Origin: Lamellibrachia columna
Taxonomy: Eukaryota > Annelida > Polychaeta > Sabellida > Siboglinidae
Assembly: GCA_963662155.1 (NCBI GenBank)
Contig: OY759262.1
Coordinates: forward strand, 61,107,010-61,171,009
DNA: 64,000 nt
Direction: 5' to 3'
Shown: positions 35,801 through 39,688 of the stretch, in pieces
How positions within the stretch are numbered: the stretch's first letter is position 1
How the letters are laid out: every line of letters starts with the position of its first letter
Made by a program: the position numbers and the translations under genes
The notes under the pieces: model-generated
Seen by the model: the letters and a program-made list of their open reading frames with translations, nothing else
The model's database searches: none
Told to the model about the DNA's origin: nothing

Positions 35801-36819
35801 TGCTGAACAAACTGAACCATGCCCACATTGTTCGACTGCTTGGTATCTGCCGGGAGATGGAGCCACAATTCCTCATCACGGAGTACTCCGAGTGGGTGAG
35901 TACTCCAGACACTTGAGTGGGCAGCAGCCATGTTTCTGTAGTTTCTATATTCACATCTAGTGAACATTGAGCGTTATAACAGCTTCTGCACTGTGTTTTT
36001 TTTACAGATTCTCATGAAGGACAATAAATGAATGGAATAAGTTTTCTACCTACTGTGTAAATGCCAGCAGTGTCGATAATGTTTACAACAGATTGATATG
36101 GATGGGCCACACACAGGTTATGACTTTTTATATTCTGGATTGCATTGTGGTTAAATCTTGTGTATCTCACAAGATGTTTCTTCTCAGCTACCGATTCCTA
36201 CACTAACTTGAAGGATTTCTTGCATTGTTATTTACAGGGAGACTTGAAACAGTTCCTGTGGGCGATGCGTAAAGACAACAGTAACCGCAACATGAGTCTG
36301 CCCCCACTGACCCTTGCCCAGAAGACAACCATGTGCAGTCAGATGGCCCAGGCGCTCGAGTACCTCAGCAACCAGCACTTCGTCCACCGCGACGTGGCCA
36401 CACGGAACGTTCTCCTGTCGTCACACCTGGACCTCAAACTGTCAACCCTGTGTCTGTGTCGGGACATCTACACCACCGAGTACTACCCATTCCACCAGCG
36501 CCTCATTCCCCTGCGCTGGATGCCCCCAGAGGCAGTGTTGGAGGGTGACTATTCGACCAAGAGCGACGTGTGGTCATATGGGGTGTACATGTGGGAGGTA
36601 TTCACCCTCGCTGACTTGCCCTACGCCCACCAGGCAGACGACGACGTGTTGAAGGGTCTGCAGCGGTCACAAAGTATGACCTTATCGCTGCCCTCTGACT
36701 GCCCACTAGATATCGCTCAGCTCGTCCGCAGGTGTATGTCCAGCGAACCCACTGACCGGCCATCATTCACCGAGATCACCGCCACGATAGGGCAGATGAC
36801 AGTCGATAGCGACGTCTGA
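2377..36819 (+). CDS. PTK7: PTK7/off-track receptor pseudokinase, 5'-incomplete, 15 coding exons
   Basis: Single-pass membrane receptor of the PTK7 family (off-track in flies), a catalytically impaired receptor tyrosine kinase acting in Wnt/planar cell polarity signalling at the plasma membrane. Fifteen exons with GT-AG borders and matching phases give about 965 residues: six Ig domains, a transmembrane helix, a Ser/His-rich juxtamembrane segment and a kinase domain. The first exon aligns with vertebrate Ig2 (VQLKHP against VVLKHP), so the signal peptide and Ig1 must lie upstream of base 1; human PTK7 has 1070 residues. The glycine loop (GKGHYGDV), beta-3 lysine (VVVKSLL) and HRD are present, but DFG is replaced by T-L-C, as expected of this pseudokinase family. 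The Ig order and this motif loss together exclude ordinary RTKs. The coordinates span introns; exons are listed separately. Confidence 0.95.
2516..4190 (+). other. PTK7 intron a, first part: nothing distinct
   Basis: AT-rich intron sequence. No exon, RNA gene or repeat array was recognised. Confidence 0.5.
4205..4506. repeat. ~42-bp diverged tandem repeat
   Basis: About six to seven units of the type gctcagctagttgctcagtg followed by agccaataactgctgaaggg. The copies decay towards the left. Confidence 0.8.
4529..4916. repeat. 12-bp minisatellite (actgtcaagtca), ~32 copies
   Basis: Almost perfect array with a few single-base variants. Because 12 is a multiple of 3 it is open in several frames on both strands; the resulting 190-residue frames are artefacts. 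Confidence 0.97.
5025..5641. mobile_element. 617-bp MITE-like foldback element with 6-bp target duplication
   Basis: Ends are inverted: TATGGCAGGCCGATAGAGCC at the left and ggctctattggcctgccata at the right, flanked by direct GCATTA at 5019-5024 and 5642-5647. The interior consists of repeated modules (ttgaattatcaaccaatgag plus gactc) in one orientation on the left arm and inverted on the right, so the whole can fold on itself. There is no transposase frame, hence a non-autonomous DNA transposon. The family is not recognised. Confidence 0.85.
6356..6430. repeat. 15-bp tandem repeat, 5 copies
   Basis: Unit ggacacttccccaat. The flanks carry diverged relatives (ggacatttcatcaaa, ggacattttgctaat), suggesting an older, longer array. 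Confidence 0.9.
6604..6852. repeat. Purine-rich (GGGA-like) ~26-bp minisatellite
   Basis: Units of gggattgggtggagggagag plus agggag, all purines and T on the + strand. The long reading frames across it are artefacts. Confidence 0.9.
6900..7762 (+). other. PTK7 intron a, last part: nothing distinct
   Basis: AT-rich intron sequence with a pyrimidine tract only at the end (cgttttacag). No further feature seen. Confidence 0.5.
7763..7911 (+). CDS. PTK7: PTK7 exon b: Ig2, second half
   Basis: Acceptor ttttacag, donor cctg|gtaggt. Its first base completes the Arg codon of exon a. It carries the F-strand motif DNGVYSCKA and the linker to Ig3, and ends one base into a Gly codon. Confidence 0.92.
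8560..8745 (-). mobile_element. SINE-like fragment
   Basis: Carries the motif series gaagatcctgcacatggggt, also seen at 21,800 and, inverted, at 28,850. Strongly diverged; family membership is inferred from the shared tail. Confidence 0.4.
8818..8848. repeat. (ATC)n microsatellite
   Basis: About ten uninterrupted trinucleotides directly abutting the 30-bp array. Confidence 0.95.
8851..9090. repeat. 30-bp tandem repeat, 8 copies
   Basis: Units start tgttgtctggaggacgggtc every 30 bases from 8851 to 9061. The copies differ at one to three positions. Confidence 0.95.
9100..11304 (+). other. PTK7 intron b: mostly featureless
   Basis: Contains a short TTAA-type repeat (9600-9622), a doubled 22-base unit (acccttagagggtagaactg) at 9640-9675 and tripled ctggggcctc motifs near 10,213-10,250. 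No exon is needed, because exons b and c match in phase. Confidence 0.5.
11305..11458 (+). CDS. PTK7: PTK7 exon c: Ig3, first half
   Basis: Acceptor gatgttgtag, donor ggcag|gtaggt. It encodes AFMHCRYD and TDWYFHE, the B-strand Cys and core Trp. The donor lies inside the start of a 67-bp tandem repeat that carries further donor-like sites. Reading through the native donor meets TAG at once (11460-11462). Confidence 0.92.
11459..11805. repeat. 67-bp tandem repeat carrying 5' splice-site sequence, 5 copies
   Basis: Begins at the donor of PTK7 exon c. Every unit contains ccattggcag|gtaagt, with GTAAGT at 11,501, 11,568, 11,635, 11,702 and 11,769. This resembles the exon end ccaatggcag|gtaggt, so the exon-intron junction has been copied into the intron. 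Confidence 0.93.
11806..13674 (+). other. PTK7 intron c, middle
   Basis: No exon. A Thr/Ser-coding open stretch at 12,125-12,334 has no recognisable homology. At 13,390-13,560 lies one copy of an interspersed repeat (listed separately). Confidence 0.5.
13390..13560 (+). repeat. Interspersed repeat family A, copy 1
   Basis: Shares ttcgttgatgctcagatctg, tagtgtgtga, tggttaaaat and gtgaatagcc with copies at 15,690-15,905 and 20,340-20,520, at about 70-80% by eye. No coding capacity; the element class is unknown. Confidence 0.6.
13675..13782. repeat. 18-bp pyrimidine-rich repeat before a splice acceptor, 6 copies
   Basis: Units of aatgtactattccctctc ending 12 bases before the acceptor AG of PTK7 exon d. 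Each carries a TACTAT branchpoint-like motif and a short pyrimidine tract. Confidence 0.9.
13797..13927 (+). CDS. PTK7: PTK7 exon d: Ig3, second half
   Basis: Acceptor ctattgtag, donor tcct|gtaagt. It encodes [12 protein letters not shown] and DKGIYRCDG, close to the vertebrate PTK7 segment TVFANGSLLL...GIYRC. A sixfold pyrimidine-rich repeat ends 12 bases before the acceptor AG. Confidence 0.93.
13928..15689 (+). other. PTK7 intron d, first part: nothing distinct
   Basis: No exon or array recognised. The short reading frames on both strands lack conservation clues. Confidence 0.5.
15690..15905 (+). repeat. Interspersed repeat family A, copy 2, with internal 20-bp tandem
   Basis: Same motif order as copy 1 (cattgcgaatcaag, ttgatattcaggtttgtagg, gttaaaatcattgaaag). 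At 15,741-15,820 the unit aatagtttaagtaatatgtc is repeated four times inside it. Confidence 0.65.
15925..16060 (+). mobile_element. LINE 3'-end fragment, degraded
   Basis: Resembles the fragment at 34,215-34,330 (agattggatatatgaaacag against agattggatacaagaaagta). Broken; identity is by similarity to better copies only. Confidence 0.3.
16424..17013. repeat. 590-bp GTACATGTGTAC minisatellite
   Basis: Mix of 21-base units (ttgtactttgtacatgtgtac plus c) and shortened 12-base units. GTACATGTGTAC is near-palindromic, so both strands can form serial hairpins. Open in several frames, none credible as protein. Confidence 0.95.
17257..17455. mobile_element. ~200-bp foldback element
   Basis: Two arms of about 95 bases in inverted orientation around 17,355: tatcagcaatcttcttt...gatgactac and its near-complement gtagtcatctgaagaagatt plus gctgata. 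The outer parts (agtaatatttttaattattt against its complement at 17,435-17,455) also pair. A few mismatches and one 3-base indel. MITE-like; no target duplication identified. Confidence 0.75.
17460..19190 (+). other. PTK7 intron d, middle: nothing firm
   Basis: A 128-codon open frame at 18,055-18,441 shows no recognisable domain and is treated as chance. No array. Confidence 0.45.
19195..19308. repeat. 57-bp direct duplication
   Basis: Two copies of catgtatttatcatgtgtgt followed by cggc(c/t)gagttgggca(c/t)tgtaatgtg. Confidence 0.85.
19300..19480 (+). mobile_element. tRNA-derived SINE-like element
   Basis: tRNA-like head catggcagttagagctgctg ... gaccaggggttgtgtccac (A- and B-box spacing), then a core gaaacttgggcaatattgtt, caccccactt and a tail ccacctggtaatgggag. 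The same core occurs inverted at 28,820-29,035. Confidence 0.6.
20028..20339. repeat. 13-bp minisatellite (catatttaaactt), 24 copies
   Basis: Perfect but for the last unit: 312 bases is exactly 24 x 13. 13 is not a multiple of 3, so there is no frame across it. Confidence 0.97.
20340..20520 (+). repeat. Interspersed repeat family A, copy 3
   Basis: Starts at the edge of the 13-bp array: ttcattgatgctccaatctg, gggtgtgtga, ctggttaaaatcatcaaaac, gattgttagattaggtaact, gtgaatagcc. A short relative (cattgcgaatcaggttcgtc) is at 51,517. Confidence 0.6.
20525..20765 (-). mobile_element. LINE 3'-end fragment (reverse transcriptase C-terminus)
   Basis: Reverse complement reads, across stops, like the end of a non-LTR reverse transcriptase (NEWNKL...[10 protein letters not shown] pattern), then a non-coding tail ggcttccttgtccacttg shared with 55,786-55,870. 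Broken and incomplete. Confidence 0.5.
20893..21170. repeat. 12-bp minisatellite (gtcgtagtggat), ~23 copies
   Basis: Units vary as gtcatagtggat, gtcgtagtggat and gccgtagtggat. Open in three frames by periodicity alone. Confidence 0.95.
21510..21602. repeat. 33-bp tandem repeat, ~3 copies
   Basis: Unit attgttgccaactgttctgt plus catgtcctcatac; the third copy is truncated. Confidence 0.85.
21738..21925 (+). mobile_element. tRNA-derived SINE-like element with duplicated tail
   Basis: Head gctgtggcacagcagtcaga (A-box-like) and ggggttcgttctacctggta (B-box-like, GGTTCGTTCTA), followed by four copies of a ~23-base tail unit agatcccacacatggggtaa. Best preserved SINE head in the window. Confidence 0.65.
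21996..22371. mobile_element. Foldback element enclosing (CCGT)n
   Basis: About 60-base inverted arms: aagtctcatggtttgcaaat...gatattttttgtgg on the left and its complement ending aaccgtgagactt on the right. In between is a perfect (CCGT)n of about 92 bases (22,070-22,162). Confidence 0.8.
22496..22625 (+). CDS. PTK7: PTK7 exon e: Ig4, first half
   Basis: Acceptor cttttctccag, donor ctgcg|gtaagt. It encodes [16 protein letters not shown], matching vertebrate RVTCLPPKGLPEPS. Its last 50 bases are copy 1 of a 27-copy, 91-bp repeat that includes the donor. Only this copy has the acceptor and the codon CGG in GAGGTGCGG; the later copies read CAG there. Confidence 0.93.
22576..25032. repeat. 91-bp tandem repeat of an exon end plus its 5' splice site, 27 copies
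   Basis: Period exactly 91 from 22,576 (tacgaggtgc) to the last unit at 24,942. Each unit has 50 bases equal to the end of PTK7 exon e, then gtaagtagttct and the first 41 intron bases. Copy 1 is the real exon end (gaggtgcggtg); all later ones have gaggtgcagtg. Most carry an intact donor (gcg|gtaagt or ggg|gtaagt); copy 9 has gttagt (23,354). Subtypes (cccacc/cccgcc, ctgcgg/ctgggg, gataaag/ggtagag) run in blocks, showing stepwise local amplification. Confidence 0.97.
25090..25436. mobile_element. Foldback family B, copy 1
   Basis: Ends ggggctttgtaaatagaaaa and its inverse tttacaaatccccttac. The interior attccattcactgcattagc matches, inverted, the copy at 59,328. An extra internal end (ttaggggctttgtaaaa at 25,177) suggests a nested duplicate. 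No coding capacity. Confidence 0.7.
25440..27319 (+). other. PTK7 intron e, last part
   Basis: Includes a SINE-tail-like piece (ccacctggtgtctatgagga, 26,560) running into a threefold 18-base repeat (acccacatagggggtgg, 26,590-26,640) and a GTGC/CATG-rich stretch (26,850-26,910). No exon is needed by phase. Confidence 0.5.
27320..27486 (+). CDS. PTK7: PTK7 exon f: Ig4, second half
   Basis: Acceptor ttggtgcag, donor tcag|gtgggt. Its first base completes Arg, followed by the core Trp (WEDPRG); it also carries [18 protein letters not shown]. Vertebrate PTK7 has the equivalent NLAGQRR. Confidence 0.93.
27977..28113 (+). CDS. PTK7: PTK7 exon g: Ig5, first half
   Basis: Acceptor actgttgtag, donor cttgct|gtgagt (phase 0). 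It encodes [20 protein letters not shown] and VTWSKDD. Confidence 0.92.
28120..28480. repeat. Diverged ~40-bp repeats between Ig5 exons
   Basis: Roughly eight degenerate units of ctgttaagtagtatgtgatcac filling the intron between exons g and h. Confidence 0.7.
28501..28651 (+). CDS. PTK7: PTK7 exon h: Ig5, second half
   Basis: Acceptor gtgctttcag, donor tcaaaa|gtgagt. It encodes QGTLKIYKV and [13 protein letters not shown], with one N-glycosylation sequon (NTT). Confidence 0.93.
28820..29035 (-). mobile_element. SINE-like element, inverted
   Basis: The minus strand has the same core as 19,300-19,480 (gaaacttgggcaatttcatt, caccccacgt) and the tail ctatgcgaggggaagtaaaa then taccccacacatgg. Confidence 0.6.
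29680..30020. repeat. ~24-bp minisatellite (gataatccaggcaaataaca), ~14 copies
   Basis: Variable copies (gtggg, gcagg, gtgga endings). A second block of the same unit is at 30,388-30,500, separated by about 350 bases of unrelated sequence. Confidence 0.9.
30616..30879 (+). CDS. PTK7: PTK7 exon i: complete Ig6
   Basis: Acceptor caattacag, donor ggtag|gtgagt. This is the only Ig domain held in a single exon: [10 protein letters not shown] (vertebrate EKLKFTPPP), [15 protein letters not shown] and [14 protein letters not shown]. Confidence 0.94.
31224..31372 (+). CDS. PTK7: PTK7 exon j: Ig7, first half
   Basis: Acceptor ttattgctgcag, donor ttcaag|gtaatc (phase 0). It encodes [20 protein letters not shown] and IQWDKNS; vertebrates have FKVEPERTTVYQGH at this point. 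Confidence 0.93.
31515..31615. repeat. ~17-bp repeat (ctggcctgggtgggcta), ~6 copies
   Basis: GC-rich short array in the intron between the Ig7 exons. Confidence 0.9.
31790..31910 (+). CDS. PTK7: PTK7 exon k: Ig7, second half
   Basis: Acceptor tctgtttcag, donor cgcca|gtaagt. It encodes [12 protein letters not shown] and [14 protein letters not shown]. Confidence 0.93.
32369..33173. repeat. 54-bp minisatellite, 15 copies
   Basis: Units of agctgcccagcgtaccaatc ... ggaactacttatcctctat. Since 54 = 18 x 3, one frame is open for 274 codons; there is no protein evidence. Variants cgtacc, ctcacc, cgcacc and catcgtacc are shuffled. Confidence 0.97.
33318..33388. repeat. 10-bp repeat (gcatacagat), 7 copies
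   Basis: Short perfect array in the intron upstream of the transmembrane exon. Confidence 0.95.
33718..33903 (+). CDS. PTK7: PTK7 exon l: stalk and transmembrane helix
   Basis: Acceptor ttgtccaccag, donor cccat|gtgagc. A short stalk is followed by about 22 hydrophobic residues starting at [12 protein letters not shown] and a basic stop-transfer stretch ([11 protein letters not shown]). Confidence 0.92.
34215..34605 (+). mobile_element. LINE 3'-end fragments
   Basis: The first part (34,238-34,330) translates with breaks to [20 protein letters not shown], the typical C-terminus of a CR1-like reverse transcriptase. A second part (34,530-34,605) has the tail caatgcaatggtttccttgt seen at 55,790. 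Degraded and non-functional. Confidence 0.5.
34661..34867 (+). CDS. PTK7: PTK7 exon m: juxtamembrane segment
   Basis: Acceptor ggtgtcccag, donor ttctag|gtgggt. It encodes a Ser/His-rich stretch ([13 protein letters not shown]) and then [13 protein letters not shown], which begins the kinase N-lobe. Phases agree on both sides. Confidence 0.92.
34868..35662 (+). other. PTK7 intron m: nothing distinct
   Basis: AT-rich; no array or exon. A weak A/T-rich stretch runs from 35,020 to 35,260. Confidence 0.5.
35663..35895 (+). CDS. PTK7: PTK7 exon n: kinase N-lobe
   Basis: Acceptor gattgtttccag, donor gagtgg|gtgagt. Glycine loop [13 protein letters not shown]; beta-3 lysine at 35743-35745 (VVVKSLL); helix C glutamate region [19 protein letters not shown]; hinge ITEYSEW. 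Confidence 0.94.
36004..36110 (+). mobile_element. LINE 3'-end fragment in the kinase intron
   Basis: Reads [20 protein letters not shown], the best preserved reverse-transcriptase C-terminal stretch in the window, 130 bases before PTK7 exon o. Truncated on both sides. Confidence 0.55.
36238..36819 (+). CDS. PTK7: PTK7 exon o: kinase C-lobe and stop
   Basis: Acceptor tgttatttacag. Catalytic loop [10 protein letters not shown] with HRD at 36385-36393. The DFG position is T-L-C at 36445-36453, so the Mg-binding Asp is absent. Then [22 protein letters not shown] and DRPSFTEI follow, with TGA at 36817-36819. The phase joins exon n exactly. Confidence 0.95.
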   Translation, partial: GDLKQFLWAMRKDNSNRNMSLPPLTLAQKTTMCSQMAQALEYLSNQHFVHRDVATRNVLLSSHLDLKLSTLCLCRDIYTTEYYPFHQRLIPLRWMPPEAVLEGDYSTKSDVWSYGVYMWEVFTLADLPYAHQADDDVLKGLQRSQSMTLSLPSDCPLDIAQLVRRCMSSEPTDRPSFTEITATIGQMTVDSDV

Positions 36820-38650
36820 TGTGTCACCATTGACAAGATGATTAACTGTGATGTGTGAGACATCTGTCACCACTGACAAGATGACAATCAACCAAGGTAT
36901 CTGCGCCCGAACTGACACAACGCTGAAGTGACTGTGGCTTCGTGTGACAGACACAGTCAACACGAGCGAGTTGGTGACATTTCTGTCAAGGTGACACTGA
37001 TGCTTGTCAGTAACACTTGTAACATGACATGGTGCAGTGTCATTCAGTTGTGCATATCACACAAGTACAAGTTATCTAGTCGTCACATGATGTGCAGATG
37101 TATGACAAAGTGACCTATATGGCGTTGAAAAAGTGTCAAATGTGACATAACATGTGCACATACTGGACATGTTAGTCAGTTCATAAATGTCAAAATTGTA
37201 TTACAGACGAAATGTGGTATTATTGAAGACAATCACTAGATGCGGATGTAAGTAAGGGAAAGGACCTTATCTGTAGTACATGGGGACCATGTGTAGTACA
37301 TGGGGACCATGTGTGCCAACAAGGTCCCCTTGAACCATCAGTGTTTCTACTGTTGTATTGTGACAATTACATTGTGTCACTTCCCAGTGACCCTAATTTT
37401 GTTCTGCTAAGCAATCTCCGTCTCCGAGTCCTGTTAGTAATAAAAAAAATACTCAGTTACCCACAATGTTTTACTGGTAAAGCCAGGGTTCTGTAATATG
37501 TAGAAAGCTGAATCAGACAGACAAGAGTTGTTTGTTTTGTGCAAGCTGTGTACATTTTGTGTCATGGATCATGTTTTCGTTTCCTAGACACCTGGTAGAG
37601 AGGACACTGCGAGTGATTTCAAGGGCTTCTCAAGCATCTTTCTGCTATAGACACCCACATTGGTGGAAACCAAACAATTTCATACGGTGTGACTAATTCT
37701 CAAGAGGGTAAAAGATATGTGGCCACTATGTAGAGAAGTGCAGCTTGGATTCAGTGACGTGAGCTTTCACTGCTGCGATGTGTGTTGTATAAATGTCTTA
37801 TTGAACTTTTCATGTGAACATGCAAGGCCTTAGATGTGTCTGCTTAAGTCAGTATTATGAAATAACACAGCAGACGTTATTCCTTGTGGACAGTGGCAAT
37901 GACCACTGCGCTTGACCGATGGTGTGTACACATCGTCCATTTGTTTGTACAGCTAATGTTGTCTCTTGTGTACATAAGTCTTATATTATTGCTGTAGAGG
38001 GAATGTCGTAGAGTAAGTTCCCGGCCAGGAATATACTGCTGTGAACAATAATTTATTTATTATTAACTAGTGAAGCAAATGTATGTTATGATGAAATGTT
38101 ACTATGTGACACATCAACGTCTTATACAGCTGCTGATTCGAACACATGAATGTGATGTGTTAGTTATAACGCTTCTGACATGGTGTGTATTGAACAGTGG
38201 TTAAATGATATATTTACGGATATTGATCATGATTCACATATAGCATGATGCTAGCCACCAGGAAATCACAGTTCAAATTTGCCAAGAAACCTAATGTTAA
38301 TGGCGACTGTAGCATCGATGAACAAGGACACTGTTGTATGGATGAATGTTTCAGTATGAGTTGCTACGTTGTATTAGAAGCAGCTGCTATGTGTTGTGTT
38401 TAGCGAGGCTGGATGTCGATTATAAAATACCAGATTATCATTTAAATTTGAAGCAAAAAAGCGCTTTTTTGAATTTTTTATTTTCATTCATTGTTGTTAA
38501 ATACTTTATACACTCTGTGTTGAATATTTATGCAGGAAGAACTTGCAAAAACCACAAAAAATGTTCTGCTTCGAAACTGTTGTTTTATAGTAGTATACTC
38601 TGTACACAGAACTGTGGTGTTTTGTAATAAACATGAACAAAACACACAAC
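36820..38650 (+). other. PTK7: PTK7 3' untranslated region
   Basis: About 1.8 kb with no convincing reading frame. It ends near an AATAAA signal at 38,626-38,631. A 22-bp direct repeat (gtagtacatggggaccatgt) lies near 37,273-37,315. The extent is inferred from the first good poly(A) signal before the convergent gene. Confidence 0.65.
38626..38631 (+). terminator. PTK7 poly(A) signal
   Basis: Canonical AATAAA 1.8 kb after the PTK7 stop, followed by an A-rich and then T-rich stretch. POLR1C ends 0.9 kb further on, on the other strand. Confidence 0.6.
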
Positions 38651-39569
38651 AATTTCACTCTAATATTTTATGAACATATGCATTGATAGATGACAAGGGT
38701 GCTCAATATTATTTATCAATAATTATTTCTCTCTGTAAACTCACAAGTTTGACCCAAATCAAATCATCCTCCCTGGCAGATCAACCTGCCACCAGGGGCG
38801 TCTCACTACATCAGTACCACTGTCCCCTGGCAGATCGACTTGTTAAAATGCTGATTAACCAATAATATTGCTCGCTGTGATTTATGGGGCTCACATACAG
38901 GTGCTTAACTTTAATGGACAGTGGACCCCTCCTCACTGGTTGAATGAGTAGTGAGGGGCATTTCAACACGTCGACCAAGGAAGGAAGGGGGTCGAAGTAT
39001 AAATGATTCAGCGTACATCCGCACGTGGCATGGAATAAACTGACAAATCCACGGTTTAACAGATTGATCTACTAGGGGTACTCTAGTACTACTACCACCC
39101 CTGGCTAACAAGGATGACCCAAATGATACCCTGGAATCATTTGCCAATTGAGCCAACTCACGGATCGGATCTGTTAATGAAATTAAGCAGAGACTATGTA
39201 CAGATGCATTTCACTTAAATATATAATAAAACTTAAAGGATATTGGTGTACAAATTTAAATGCTCTTGTATGTAATTTGCTGTTATTCTTAAACGTTTGT
39301 CCATTGCCTGCTGCAGTACTGCCAAGTTCGTATGGTGGATACAACCAAGATGGCATAGCACACAGTGGGAATAATCCATCACTTATTTCCAATGAAAGTC
39401 AAAAACAGCTGTCACATTCTGTCCATGAAAAAAATCATCCTTTCTAAATGTCATGATCTCTTGGTCTTCCGGAGGAACCCCTTCCTGCGTGCCACTCGAG
39501 GTAAGACGTCTTCCGAACAGGACTACACAGTACAATGCCTCAGAAACAGTCCTCCAAGGTGCCATGACA

Positions 39570-39688
39570 TCACTGATCATTGGCGTTGGCTTCCTCCAAC
39601 TCCTGAAGGACTCGCCGACACTTCGTCTTGAACACTTTGATAGCCTCCGTCACAAGGACATCTGGTGGCAACGCTCCTGTTGACTCTA
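39570..39688 (-). CDS. POLR1C: POLR1C exon 11 and stop
   Basis: Acceptor tcagtttcag. It encodes [20 protein letters not shown] and a KCRR...LEE tail, with TGA at 39,572-39,570. Human has F-S-V before ESTG, but only Leu is formed here. The upstream AG gives a stop, so this acceptor is the best available. Confidence 0.88.
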
